Origin: Bacteroidales bacterium
GTDB taxonomy: Bacteria; Bacteroidota; Bacteroidia; Bacteroidales; Tenuifilaceae
Assembly: GCA_013141385.1 (NCBI GenBank)
Contig: JABFRB010000014.1
Location: 186,001-250,000, forward strand
DNA: 64,000 bases
Reading direction: 5' to 3'
Shown: positions 26,671 to 34,503 of the stretch, piece by piece
Position numbering within the stretch: position 1 is the stretch's first letter
Layout of the letters: every line of letters starts with the position of its first letter
Made by a program: the position numbers and the translations under genes
Notes under the pieces: generated by a model
Database searches by the model: none
Seen by the model: the letters and a program-made list of their open reading frames with translations, nothing else
Told to the model about the DNA's origin: nothing

Positions 26671-27861
26671 ATGTTTGCACTTAAAAAAAACCTCCTTGTA
26701 ACTTTTACGCTATTTGTATTAAGTTGTTCGATAACTAACGCCCAATTCGACAGTACAATTTCAATTAACGGGGGAATAAATGCACTCCGTATTGCTGTCC
26801 CTTTTCTAACAATTGCACCCGATTCACGATCTGCTGGTTTGGGAGATGCTGGAGTAGCAACAACCCCTGATGCAAACTCCCAGCACTGGAATCCAGCAAA
26901 ACTTGCATTTATAGATAAGGAGTATGGTTTCTCCTTTTCCTATACTCCATGGTTACGAAATCTAGTAAACGATATAAACCTTACATATCTTTCTGGTTTT
27001 TATAAAGTAGATAAAGAGCAAACAATTAGCGGTTCGCTGCTTTACTTTTCAATGGGTGAAATTACTTTCACTGATAATTCTGGTAACCAAACAAAAAAGC
27101 ACAACCCAAATGAATTTGCATTCGATTTTGCTTACTCTCGCAAGTTTGCTGACCTAATATCTGGAGGTATTGCATTTAGATATATTCGTTCCGATCTAAC
27201 CGGAGGATACTCACAGCAAGGATCATCTTCATCAAAAGCAGGAAGCACATTTGCTGGGGATGTCTCCATGTATTATAAACAGCCTCTTTCAATCGACAAA
27301 AAGAATGCTGAGGCAGCCTTTGGTCTTAACATATCAAATATAGGTGCAAAAATATCCTATAACGATGCAAACAAATTTTTTATACCTATAAACTTAAGAT
27401 TGGGTGGACGTTTTTCAATGGATTTTGATCAATATAACAATATGTCTTTTATTCTTGATGCTAATAAACTTTTGGTACCAACGCCACCTTTATATAACTC
27501 AAGCAACCAAATTATTAAAGGGAAAGATCCAGATGTTTCAGTTCCACAAGGCATGATTCAATCTTTCTATGATGCGCCAGGTGGAATGAAGGAAGAGTTA
27601 CATGAAATTAGCTACTCACTTGGTTTTGAGTACCTTTATTCAAAACAATTTGCACTAAGAGCAGGTTATTTTACCGAGGATAAAACCAAAGGAAATAGAA
27701 AATATTTCACCCTTGGCGCTGGATTAAAATACAACATTCTAAACCTTGATTTTGCTTATCTAATCCCACAATCGGGTCAAAATAACCCAATGGCAAATAC
27801 CGTTAGATTCACTTTATCATTCGATTTTGAAAAGGCAACAAAACAGAATAGCAGAGATTAA
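26671..27861 (+). CDS. porV: Type IX secretion outer-membrane shuttle PorV
   Basis: 396 aa. A signal peptide ends near SITNAQF. The conserved front AVPFLTIAPDSRSAGLGDAG and SQHWNPAKLA are hallmarks of PorV/LptO, a FadL-like barrel. The rest alternates in beta-barrel fashion and ends with an aromatic-containing strand (VRFTLSFDFEK). PorV binds cargo C-terminal domains and delivers them to PorU. It is directly downstream of porU. Confidence 0.94.
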   Translation: MFALKKNLLVTFTLFVLSCSITNAQFDSTISINGGINALRIAVPFLTIAPDSRSAGLGDAGVATTPDANSQHWNPAKLAFIDKEYGFSFSYTPWLRNLVNDINLTYLSGFYKVDKEQTISGSLLYFSMGEITFTDNSGNQTKKHNPNEFAFDFAYSRKFADLISGGIAFRYIRSDLTGGYSQQGSSSSKAGSTFAGDVSMYYKQPLSIDKKNAEAAFGLNISNIGAKISYNDANKFFIPINLRLGGRFSMDFDQYNNMSFILDANKLLVPTPPLYNSSNQIIKGKDPDVSVPQGMIQSFYDAPGGMKEELHEISYSLGFEYLYSKQFALRAGYFTEDKTKGNRKYFTLGAGLKYNILNLDFAYLIPQSGQNNPMANTVRFTLSFDFEKATKQNSRD

Positions 27862-27877
27862 TTTTTAATTGCTATAC

Positions 27878-28357
27878 ATGAAAATCAGAATTGGCTTTGG
27901 TTACGATGTCCACAGACTTGAATCAGGCTATCCTTTTTGGTTAGGAGGAATTCACATTGAACATGTTAAGGGCTCAGTTGGCCATTCTGATGGAGATGTT
28001 CTTATTCATGCAATATGTGATGGTTTGCTTGGTGCTGCCAACCTAAGGGATATTGGAATTCACTTCCCTGATACTGATAAAACCCTTAAAGGAATTGACA
28101 GTAAGATTCTTCTTAAGCAAACCTTAGATCTTGTTAAATCTAAAGGATTTCAGATAGGAAATATCGATTCAACCATCTGTCTTCAAAAGCCAAAGATTAA
28201 GGATCTAATTCCCGAAATGCAAAAAATTTTGGCTAGTGTTCTTGAAATCTCCTCTGAAGATATTTCAATAAAAGCCACAACTACTGAAAATTTAGGTTTT
28301 GTTGGAAAAGAGGAAGGCATTGCGGCATATGCTGTTGTCCTTCTATCAAAAACATAA
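27878..28357 (+). CDS. ispF: 2-C-methyl-D-erythritol 2,4-cyclodiphosphate synthase
   Basis: 159 aa. IspF of the MEP isoprenoid pathway is shown by RIGFGYDVHRL (metal ligands Asp and His), VGHSDGDVLIHAICDGLLGAA (third metal His) and the C-terminal KATTTENLGFVGKEEGIAAYA. The frame allows a TTG at 27869, but ATG 27878 gives the usual MKIRIGFGYD start. It begins 16 nt after porV and is likely co-transcribed with it. Confidence 0.96.
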   Translation: MKIRIGFGYDVHRLESGYPFWLGGIHIEHVKGSVGHSDGDVLIHAICDGLLGAANLRDIGIHFPDTDKTLKGIDSKILLKQTLDLVKSKGFQIGNIDSTICLQKPKIKDLIPEMQKILASVLEISSEDISIKATTTENLGFVGKEEGIAAYAVVLLSKT

Positions 28358-28444
28358 TCTCAATCACTTCAATATTATTATCTTTAGATTTTTATTCAAA
28401 ATTTGAATCTCTGTCTATATTATTGATATTTAGCCCATTTTGAT

Positions 28445-28810
28445 ATGGATTATAAAACTTTAGTGATTAGTGCTAGCACAAATCCTTCGCGTTTCTCATA
28501 TCTTGCCATTAAAAGTTTAATTAAACACAATGTTGATGTTGTTGCTGTTGGTCTAAAGGAGGGAGAAGTTGAAGGAGTAAAAATTATGCTTGGGAAACCT
28601 TTTATTAATGACATCCACACTATCTCTTTATATCTTAATCCACTGAACCAAACAGATTATTTAGATTATTTTATCTCCCTTAAACCCAAAAGAATAATAT
28701 TTAACCCTGGCACTGAAAATGGGGAGTTAATGAAATTAGCAAGGCTACATAAAATTGAAGTTGTTTTCGATTGTACTCTAGTGATGTTGAATAATGGTAG
28801 CTATTTTTAG
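28445..28810 (+). CDS. CoA-binding domain protein (YccU-like)
   Basis: 121 aa. A single Rossmann-like CoA-binding domain: VISASTNPSRFSYLAIKSL is the nucleotide-binding turn, followed by DVVAVGLKEGEVEGV and the closing FDCTLVMLNNGSYF. Small proteins of this kind bind CoA or a related ligand; no reaction is established. It is convergent with the lipoprotein gene at 28814 with only a 3-nt gap, and follows ispF by 87 nt. Confidence 0.8.
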   Translation: MDYKTLVISASTNPSRFSYLAIKSLIKHNVDVVAVGLKEGEVEGVKIMLGKPFINDIHTISLYLNPLNQTDYLDYFISLKPKRIIFNPGTENGELMKLARLHKIEVVFDCTLVMLNNGSYF

Positions 28811-28813
28811 TAG

Positions 28814-29224
28814 TTATTGCTTATAATAATAAGCAGTAACATAATTATCGTTTACATTTTGACCTGAGACATTGTAAGACCAATTAATTATTTTTAGATT
28901 TTTGCTTACCATCCCTTTGCCAGAAACGTTATACAAACCATCAGTAAATATTACCCTTAGAGTTGAATCCTTCAACTGAGCATATGTTTCAAAATCAAAT
29001 CCCAAGTTGTGAAAATTATATATAATGAAATAGGTTGAATCGTACCTGCCACCAGCTCTATCTATGCTCACAGAATATTGGCGAAAGTTATTACCATTTT
29101 CTTCTCTACATCGCCATGCACCAGTAATTGAGTCGCCATTTCCACCAGAAAACTTCTCGCATGATGAGTAAGCAAAGGCTATCATTACTCCCAAAGGAAT
29201 AAAGTATTTGGTAATATTCTTCAT
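28814..29224 (-). CDS. Hypothetical lipoprotein
   Basis: 136 aa from ATG 29224; an upstream in-frame ATG at 29242 would overlap hutU and spoil the signal. The N-terminus is a lipoprotein signal (YFIPLGVMIAFAYSSC) with the lipid Cys near residue 22. The remainder is a beta-rich domain (ITGAWRCREENGNN, SYNVSGQNVND) like small lipocalin-type or lipid-binding lipoproteins of Bacteroidota, but I do not recognise a named family. It starts 10 nt after hutU on the same strand. Confidence 0.7.
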   Translation of the reverse strand: MKNITKYFIPLGVMIAFAYSSCEKFSGGNGDSITGAWRCREENGNNFRQYSVSIDRAGGRYDSTYFIIYNFHNLGFDFETYAQLKDSTLRVIFTDGLYNVSGKGMVSKNLKIINWSYNVSGQNVNDNYVTAYYYKQ

Positions 29225-29234
29225 ATTTAAAAAA

Positions 29235-31250
29235 TTAACCATTTATCACCTTATTAATGATATCATCATCTGCAATATTGGGTATTGTAACCTTCAATGA
29301 AGGGGTTCGTTCCATTTCCCGCTGAATAGCGAAGATAGCTCCTTCATTACGAGCCCAACTACGGCGTGCAATCCCATTGTTAACATCCCAAAGAAGCATC
29401 ATTTTTAGTCTACGATCTGCATCAGCAGAACCATCGAGAGTCATTCCAAAACCGCCATTTATTACTTCGCCCCAGCCAACTCCACCCCCATTATGGATTG
29501 AAACCCAAGTAGCACCTCTAAAAGAGTCGCCAATCACATTCTGAATTGCCATATCAGCAGTATAACGTGATCCATCATAGATATTTGAAGTTTCCCTGTA
29601 GGGTGAATCGGTTCCTGAAACATCATGATGATCTCTACCAAGTACTATTGGAGCTGAAACCTTACCCGCCTTAATTGCATTATTAAAAGCCTCTGCAATT
29701 TTTATTCGACCTTCGGCATCGGCATAAAGTATTCGTGCCTGCGAACCCACAACCAACTTATTCTGCGATGCCTCTTTAATCCAATGTATATTATCCTGAA
29801 GCTGATTGGTTATCTCCTTGGGAGCTGTTATTGCAATCTTTTCGAGTACCTCCGCTGCTATTCTATCAGTCACCTCCAAATCCTTAGGATCTGAAGATGT
29901 GCAAACCCAACGGAATGGTCCAAAACCGTAATCAAAAAACAATGGACCCATAATATCTTGAACATATGACGGGTACTTAAAATCTCCATTCGGTTTTAGA
30001 ATATCTGCACCAGCACGACTACTCTCAAGCAAAAAAGCATTTCCATAATCGAAGAAGTACATCCCCTTCGCTACCATAGCATTAATAGCCTTTACATGAC
30101 GACGAAGACTTTCATAAACTTTATCCTTGAATAGCGATGGGTTTTCAGCCATCATTTTAACAGATTCCTCAAAACTAATGCCTGCAGGATAATAACCACC
30201 TGCAAATGGGTTATGAAGTGATGTTTGATCGCTTCCCAAATCGATATGAATATCCTCTTTAACAAATCGCTCCCATAAATCAACTATATTCCCAAGATAT
30301 GCAAGCGATACCCCCTCCTTGTTTGCAACAGCTTTTTTAATTCGAGGCATCATTTCATCAAGGTTTTCAAAAACTTCATCAACCCAACCCTGACTATGTC
30401 GAGTATGCAATGCTTTTGGGTTAACCTCTGCGATTATACCAATCATTCCAGCAATTACAGCAGCCTTTGGCTGAGCACCAGACATACCTCCAAGCCCAGA
30501 TGAAACAAAAATCTTTCCTCTTAAATCTGTCTCCCCTGCTCTCATATGCATCCTACCAGCATTCATAACAGTTATTGTTGTTCCATGAACAATACCCTGA
30601 GGGCCAATATACATAAATGAACCTGCTGTCATCTGACCATATTGAGTTACTCCTAAAGCGTTGTAACGTTCCCAATCATCCTTGCTTGAATAGTTTGGTA
30701 TCATCATACCATTTGTTACCACAACTCTTGGAGCATCCTTATGCGATGGAAAAAGTCCCATTGGATGTCCAGAATAAAGAATCAGAGTCTGCTCATCTGT
30801 CATCTCTGCAAGGTACTTCATGGTAATTAGGTACTGCGCCCAATTTTGAAATGCTGCACCATTACCTCCGTAAGTGATTAACTCATGCGGGTGCTGAGCA
30901 ACAGCATAATCCAAATTATTGCTCAACATTAGCATGATTGATGCGGCTTGTATTGATTTATGAGGAAAATCGTTGATACTACGAGCATATATCTTGTAAT
31001 CAGGTCTAAAGCGGTACATATAAATCCTACCGTATTCCTTTAATTCTTGCGCAAACTCCTCTGCCAAAACGGCATGATGCTTAACTGGAAAATATCTAAG
31101 AGCGTTTTTAATTGCTAACTTTTTCTCATCAAGAGTTAATATCTGTTTACGCTTTGGCGCATGGTTAACTGTTGTATCCCATGCTTTTGCCATAGGAAGT
31201 TCTTCAGGAATTCCCTGAAGTATTACTTTGCAAAAATCCTCTTTGGTCAT
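29235..31250 (-). CDS. hutU: Urocanate hydratase, long form
   Basis: 671 aa. Urocanase is shown by ITYGGNGAAFQNWAQY, the NAD-binding GLGGMSGAQPKAA, LYSGHPMGLFPS and HNGGGVGWGEVINGGFGM. It hydrates urocanate to imidazolone propionate in histidine breakdown, using tightly bound NAD. The length matches the long eukaryote-like/Bacteroidota form (~675 aa) rather than the ~555-aa form of proteobacteria. No hutH, hutI or formiminotransferase gene is nearby, so the rest of the pathway must lie elsewhere. Confidence 0.95.
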   Translation of the reverse strand: MTKEDFCKVILQGIPEELPMAKAWDTTVNHAPKRKQILTLDEKKLAIKNALRYFPVKHHAVLAEEFAQELKEYGRIYMYRFRPDYKIYARSINDFPHKSIQAASIMLMLSNNLDYAVAQHPHELITYGGNGAAFQNWAQYLITMKYLAEMTDEQTLILYSGHPMGLFPSHKDAPRVVVTNGMMIPNYSSKDDWERYNALGVTQYGQMTAGSFMYIGPQGIVHGTTITVMNAGRMHMRAGETDLRGKIFVSSGLGGMSGAQPKAAVIAGMIGIIAEVNPKALHTRHSQGWVDEVFENLDEMMPRIKKAVANKEGVSLAYLGNIVDLWERFVKEDIHIDLGSDQTSLHNPFAGGYYPAGISFEESVKMMAENPSLFKDKVYESLRRHVKAINAMVAKGMYFFDYGNAFLLESSRAGADILKPNGDFKYPSYVQDIMGPLFFDYGFGPFRWVCTSSDPKDLEVTDRIAAEVLEKIAITAPKEITNQLQDNIHWIKEASQNKLVVGSQARILYADAEGRIKIAEAFNNAIKAGKVSAPIVLGRDHHDVSGTDSPYRETSNIYDGSRYTADMAIQNVIGDSFRGATWVSIHNGGGVGWGEVINGGFGMTLDGSADADRRLKMMLLWDVNNGIARRSWARNEGAIFAIQREMERTPSLKVTIPNIADDDIINKVING

Positions 31251-31375
31251 ATTTATTTTGATAAGAATGATTATCGATTTCTTTTACAAAACTACAACAA
31301 ATTAGGGGAAAATAGATGACACCATGTCTCATTTATCGCTAAATCATTTTTAGCATGTAATTTGATAAATACATG

Positions 31376-31383
31376 TATATTTG
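31376..31383 (+). promoter_or_regulatory. Candidate lemA -7 promoter element
   Basis: TATATTTG matches TAnnTTTG, 20 nt before the lemA ATG in the divergent hutU/lemA gap. A TTTG at 31361-31364 is only 11 nt upstream, too close to be a normal -33 box. Confidence 0.4.
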
Positions 31384-31403
31384 AAAACTAAATAATTACA
31401 AAA

Positions 31404-31997
31404 ATGAAAAAGTGGATTATTCTTGGGGCTATCATCCTTGTGGTGATTCTAATTTACTCATCAATTAAAGGCTCATACAATAATATGGTTCAGAAGGATG
31501 AGGCTGTTAAGTCACAATGGGGAACCGTAGAAAGTGCATATCAACGAAGAATGGATTTAATCCCAAATCTTGTCAATACTGTAAAGGGATACGCTGATTT
31601 TGAAAAAACTACCCTAACCCAAGTAATTGAAGCAAGAGCAAAGGCTACTCAGGTTTCCATTAAACCAGAAAATCTTAATGCTCAAAGCATGCAGCAATTC
31701 CAAGCAGCTCAAGGGCAGCTAAGTGGTGCTTTATCTCGTCTTTTAGTTACCGTTGAGCAATACCCAAATTTAAAGGCTAATGAGAATTTTCTCGATCTTC
31801 AGAAACAACTTGAAGGAACCGAAAATCGCATTGCTGTTGAGCGTCGCAAATTCAATGAGTTAGCTCAAGATTACAATACCTATATCCGATCATTTCCAAA
31901 AAATATTTGGGCTAACATGTTCGGATTTGAGAAAAAATCATATTTCGAAGCTGAGCAAGGAGCAGAAAAAGCACCAAAAGTTAATTTTGGCAGCTAG
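31404..31997 (+). CDS. LemA family membrane protein
   Basis: 197 aa. One N-terminal membrane helix (WIILGAIILVVILIYSS) is followed by the LemA signature: SYNNMVQKDEAVKSQW, QRRMDLIPNLVNTVKGYA and ENRIAVERRKFNELAQDYN, giving a helical bundle outside the membrane. LemA proteins commonly occur with TPM-domain proteins, as here; their function is unsettled. It is the first gene of lemA-TPM-TPM. A perfect 15-bp palindrome follows it. Confidence 0.9.
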   Translation: MKKWIILGAIILVVILIYSSIKGSYNNMVQKDEAVKSQWGTVESAYQRRMDLIPNLVNTVKGYADFEKTTLTQVIEARAKATQVSIKPENLNAQSMQQFQAAQGQLSGALSRLLVTVEQYPNLKANENFLDLQKQLEGTENRIAVERRKFNELAQDYNTYIRSFPKNIWANMFGFEKKSYFEAEQGAEKAPKVNFGS

Positions 31998-32017
31998 TAT
32001 ATAAAGAAACAAACTTG

Positions 32018-32061
32018 CAAGTAGCAAGTAACAGGGCATAACTTCAGTTACTTGCTACTTG
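32018..32061. repeat. Perfect 15-bp palindrome after lemA
   Basis: CAAGTAGCAAGTAAC (32018-32032) and GTTACTTGCTACTTG (32047-32061) are perfect complements around a 14-nt loop. It sits in the gap between lemA and the first TPM gene and may trim or stabilise the mRNA, or be a dispersed REP-like unit. Confidence 0.6.
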
Positions 32062-32111
32062 ATTATTACATTAACATATTTTTATTGCCATTCCAACTAA
32101 TACCTTATACT

Positions 32112-32549
32112 ATGCGACCAGTTGACCATTTTACTAAAGAGCAGCAAAAGCAGATAGTTGAAGCTATCAAGCAGGCTGAAAATAACACCTCTGGCGAAAT
32201 TCGTATTCATATCGAGAAACAATGTAAGGTTGACGTTCTCGATCGTGCAGCAAATATCTTCGCAAAACTCAAAATGCACAAAACACAACTTCGTAACGGT
32301 ATGCTGTTCTACCTATCAATTGATGATCGCAAGTTTGCCATATTGGGTGATGCAGGAATCAATGCCAAAGTTCCTGAAAATTTCTGGGACTCAGTTAAAG
32401 AGGCTGTACTTGAACAGTTTAAAGTCGGCAACCAAACGGAGGGCTTAATAAAGGGTATCATAATGGCTGGCGAAAAGTTAAAGATTCATTTCCCCTACCA
32501 GAAAGATGATGTTAATGAACTATCAGACGAAATCTCATTCGGTAAATAA
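32112..32549 (+). CDS. TPM-domain protein, soluble form
   Basis: 145 aa from ATG 32112; a TTG at 32052 would add 20 hydrophobic residues but would start inside the palindrome. The TPM fold is shown by KQIVEAIKQAENNTSGEIRIHIEKQC, NGMLFYLSIDDRKFAILGDAGIN and GLIKGIIMAGEKL. There is no signal or membrane helix in this form, so it should be cytoplasmic. TPM domains have reported acid-phosphatase activity in plants (TLP18.3) and link to membrane-protein repair, but the bacterial role is unclear. Its stop lies 10 nt before the next TPM gene. Confidence 0.82.
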   Translation: MRPVDHFTKEQQKQIVEAIKQAENNTSGEIRIHIEKQCKVDVLDRAANIFAKLKMHKTQLRNGMLFYLSIDDRKFAILGDAGINAKVPENFWDSVKEAVLEQFKVGNQTEGLIKGIIMAGEKLKIHFPYQKDDVNELSDEISFGK

Positions 32550-32559
32550 AACTCCTAAA

Positions 32560-33339
32560 ATGATGAAAAATATTAGAAATATTTTACTATTCGCTCTTGT
32601 TTTATCCTCATCAATACTTTTTGCACAGGAGTTACCTGCACCAATGAATCCTCGTCGTATGGTAAACGACTTTGTTGGATTACTTAATCAAAATGAATGG
32701 GCTAGTCTTGAAACGAAACTACGTAACTATAACGATTCCACTTCAAATCAGATAGCAATAGTTATTGTTAATGATTTTCTTGGATTCGACAAATCTGATT
32801 ATGCTTTTCGACTTGCGGAGAAATGGGGCGTTGGAGGAAAAGGTAAGAATAATGGCGTAATGATAATAATTAAACCTAAGGTTGGCAATGAAAAAGGAGA
32901 TGCTTTTATTGCAATTGGTTATAGTTTAGAGGATGTAATTCCTGACATTACAGCAAATCAAATTGTTAATAGAGAGATGATTCCCTCCTTTAAAAAAAAT
33001 AATTTCTACCAAGGGCTTGATGATGCAACTACAACTATTATTAACCTTGCAAAGGGAAAATTTACCGCCGATCAATATAATAAAAGAAAATCATCATCAA
33101 AGGGTGGCGGAACAATCATATTTATAATAATTATTATTGTCCTATCTCTGATCTTTAGAGGAAACTCACGAAACAGGGGGAATACCATAGGAAGTAATAT
33201 CCCCTTCTGGCTTGCATTGGGAATGCTCTCAAGTGGTAGCCGTGGTGGTGGGTTCGGCAATTTCTCATCAGGTTCTGGAGGATTTGAAGGATTTGGTGGT
33301 GGAAGTTTTGGCGGAGGAGGTGCTGGCGGAAGTTGGTAG
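32560..33339 (+). CDS. TPM-domain membrane protein with Gly-rich tail (YgcG family)
   Basis: 259 aa from ATG 32560; the upstream frame to 32506 overlaps the previous gene and is out of character. A signal peptide (IRNILLFALVLSSSILFAQ) is followed by a TPM domain (VNDFVGLLNQNEW, NQIAIVIVNDFLGFD, KNNGVMIIIKPK, GYSLEDVIPDITANQI), one membrane helix at about 183-200 and a Gly-rich C-terminus ending GGGSFGGGGAGGSW. This tail is typical of YgcG-like proteins. The last 45 nt are nearly repeated in the small peptide gene 135 nt downstream. Confidence 0.88.
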   Translation: MMKNIRNILLFALVLSSSILFAQELPAPMNPRRMVNDFVGLLNQNEWASLETKLRNYNDSTSNQIAIVIVNDFLGFDKSDYAFRLAEKWGVGGKGKNNGVMIIIKPKVGNEKGDAFIAIGYSLEDVIPDITANQIVNREMIPSFKKNNFYQGLDDATTTIINLAKGKFTADQYNKRKSSSKGGGTIIFIIIIIVLSLIFRGNSRNRGNTIGSNIPFWLALGMLSSGSRGGGFGNFSSGSGGFEGFGGGSFGGGGAGGSW

Positions 33340-33442
33340 GTAAAATTTATTTTGTAATATTTAACCACATAAAATCCTTAGAATAAATAGTTACAAGAAA
33401 TTTTAGTGTTATGAAAGCACATTAAACAATCAAAAAAAAGTT

Positions 33443-33450
33443 TATATTTG
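33443..33450 (+). promoter_or_regulatory. Candidate -7 element for the GG-leader peptide
   Basis: TATATTTG matches TAnnTTTG and lies 24 nt before the ATG at 33475, leaving room for a short leader. No -33 TTTG is clear. It suggests that the small gene can be expressed apart from the TPM operon. Confidence 0.45.
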
Positions 33451-33474
33451 ATAAAACTTATAATAATTATTGAT

Positions 33475-33660
33475 ATGAAAAATTTAAATGTTTTAAGTCA
33501 AGAAGAATTAATGAGATTATTTGGCGGTACTATAGGCAGTACTGATTCTTTATCAGCAGATGAAGTAGGAGTAACTCCATCAAGCCCTTCTAATGATGGT
33601 GGTTTTACCGGTGGGGGTGGTGGAAGTTTTGGTGGAGGCGGTGCTGGCGGAACATGGTAA
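33475..33660 (+). CDS. Small double-glycine-leader peptide with TPM-like tail
   Basis: 61 aa from ATG 33475, chosen because MKNLNVLSQEELMRLFGG reads as a bacteriocin/RiPP-type leader: LSxEEL followed by a hydrophobic residue and GG at 17-18. The upstream TTG at 33448 overlaps the candidate promoter. The core after GG is 43 aa: a Ser/Asp/Thr-rich stretch (TIGSTDSLSADEVG...) and a Gly-rich end, GGGSFGGGGAGGTW, which differs from the upstream TPM protein's tail by one residue. There is no Cys. No ABC exporter, lanthionine synthase or radical SAM gene is nearby. It may be an exported peptide that interacts with what the TPM tail binds; this is inference. Confidence 0.6.
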   Translation: MKNLNVLSQEELMRLFGGTIGSTDSLSADEVGVTPSSPSNDGGFTGGGGGSFGGGGAGGTW

Positions 33661-33679
33661 TTAAGAAAGCGAAAAATAA

Positions 33680-33703
33680 AAAAGGCGGGTTTCCCCGCCT
33701 TTT
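33680..33703. terminator. Bidirectional rho-independent terminator
   Basis: AAAAGGCGGG (33680-33689) pairs with CCCGCCTTTT (33694-33703) around TTTC. A-runs and T-runs on both sides let it serve the plus-strand peptide gene and the minus-strand zinc-ribbon gene that converge here. Confidence 0.85.
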
Positions 33704-33722
33704 CATTTATATGAAGTTAATG

Positions 33723-34496
33723 TTATCCTTCCTGATTTTCTGAAAAACCATCATCAACAAGAATTCTTCCGCAATACTCACAAACGATGATTTTTTTACG
33801 AATCTTAATATCTAGTTGACGTTGAGGTGGAATCTTATTAAAGCATCCTCCGCAAGCATCACGCTTAACCGTAACTACGGCTAAACCGTTCCGAGCATTT
33901 ATTCTAATTCTTTTGTATGCAGTGTAAAGACGACTTTCAATCATCTCAGTGTAAGCCTCTGAACGTCTATTAAGTTCATCCTCCTCCTTTTGAGTTTCAG
34001 CAATGATATCGTCTAACTCTGTCTTTTTGTTCTTAAGATCAATGGATCGTTCATTAAGTAAACCTTTAGCCTGATCAATTGCTTGTTTCTTTTCTTTAGC
34101 CTGCTGTGTAAATTCACGAATCCTCTTTTCACAAAGTTCAATTTCTAGTTTCTGGTACTCAATCTCCTTTGACAAGGAATCAAATTCGCGATTATTACGG
34201 ACGTTACCCTGCTGTTCTTCGTATTTCTTTATATGGTTTTCAGCATCCTTAATTTCCTGCTTCTTACGTGTACCTTGACTCTCGATCTCTTCAACTTCTT
34301 TATGAAGATTACCAATTCGGGTTTCAAGTCCTTCAATTTCATCTTCAAGATCTTGAACTTCTAATGGAAGTTCACCCCGAAGTGTCTTGATATCATCAAC
34401 CTTAGAATCAACTGTTTGAAGTTCATAAAGAATTTTCAATTTCTCCTCAACTGAGAGTTCAGTGGTCTCAACGGGCTTGTTTTTTTCTACTGCCAT
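33723..34496 (-). CDS. Coiled-coil zinc-ribbon protein
   Basis: 257 aa. A long coiled coil (about 20-190; QDLEDEIEGLETRIGNLHKE is typical) is followed by a four-cysteine zinc ribbon, CGGCFNKIPPQ ... CEYCGRILVDD. This layout fits the CT398-like/zf-RING_7 family, nucleic-acid-associated proteins often encoded beside nif3-like genes, as here (7-nt gap). No enzymatic motif is present. It is the last gene of a six-gene minus-strand run. Confidence 0.85.
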   Translation of the reverse strand: MAVEKNKPVETTELSVEEKLKILYELQTVDSKVDDIKTLRGELPLEVQDLEDEIEGLETRIGNLHKEVEEIESQGTRKKQEIKDAENHIKKYEEQQGNVRNNREFDSLSKEIEYQKLEIELCEKRIREFTQQAKEKKQAIDQAKGLLNERSIDLKNKKTELDDIIAETQKEEDELNRRSEAYTEMIESRLYTAYKRIRINARNGLAVVTVKRDACGGCFNKIPPQRQLDIKIRKKIIVCEYCGRILVDDGFSENQEG

Positions 34497-34503
34497 ACCT
34501 TAC

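Noticed and set aside
27869-27877. TTG start for ispF
   Set aside because: ATG 27878 three codons later gives the conserved MKIRIGFGYD N-terminus.
33072-33368. 98-aa proline-rich minus-strand ORF
   Set aside because: It is the reverse reading of the Gly-rich tail of the TPM protein.
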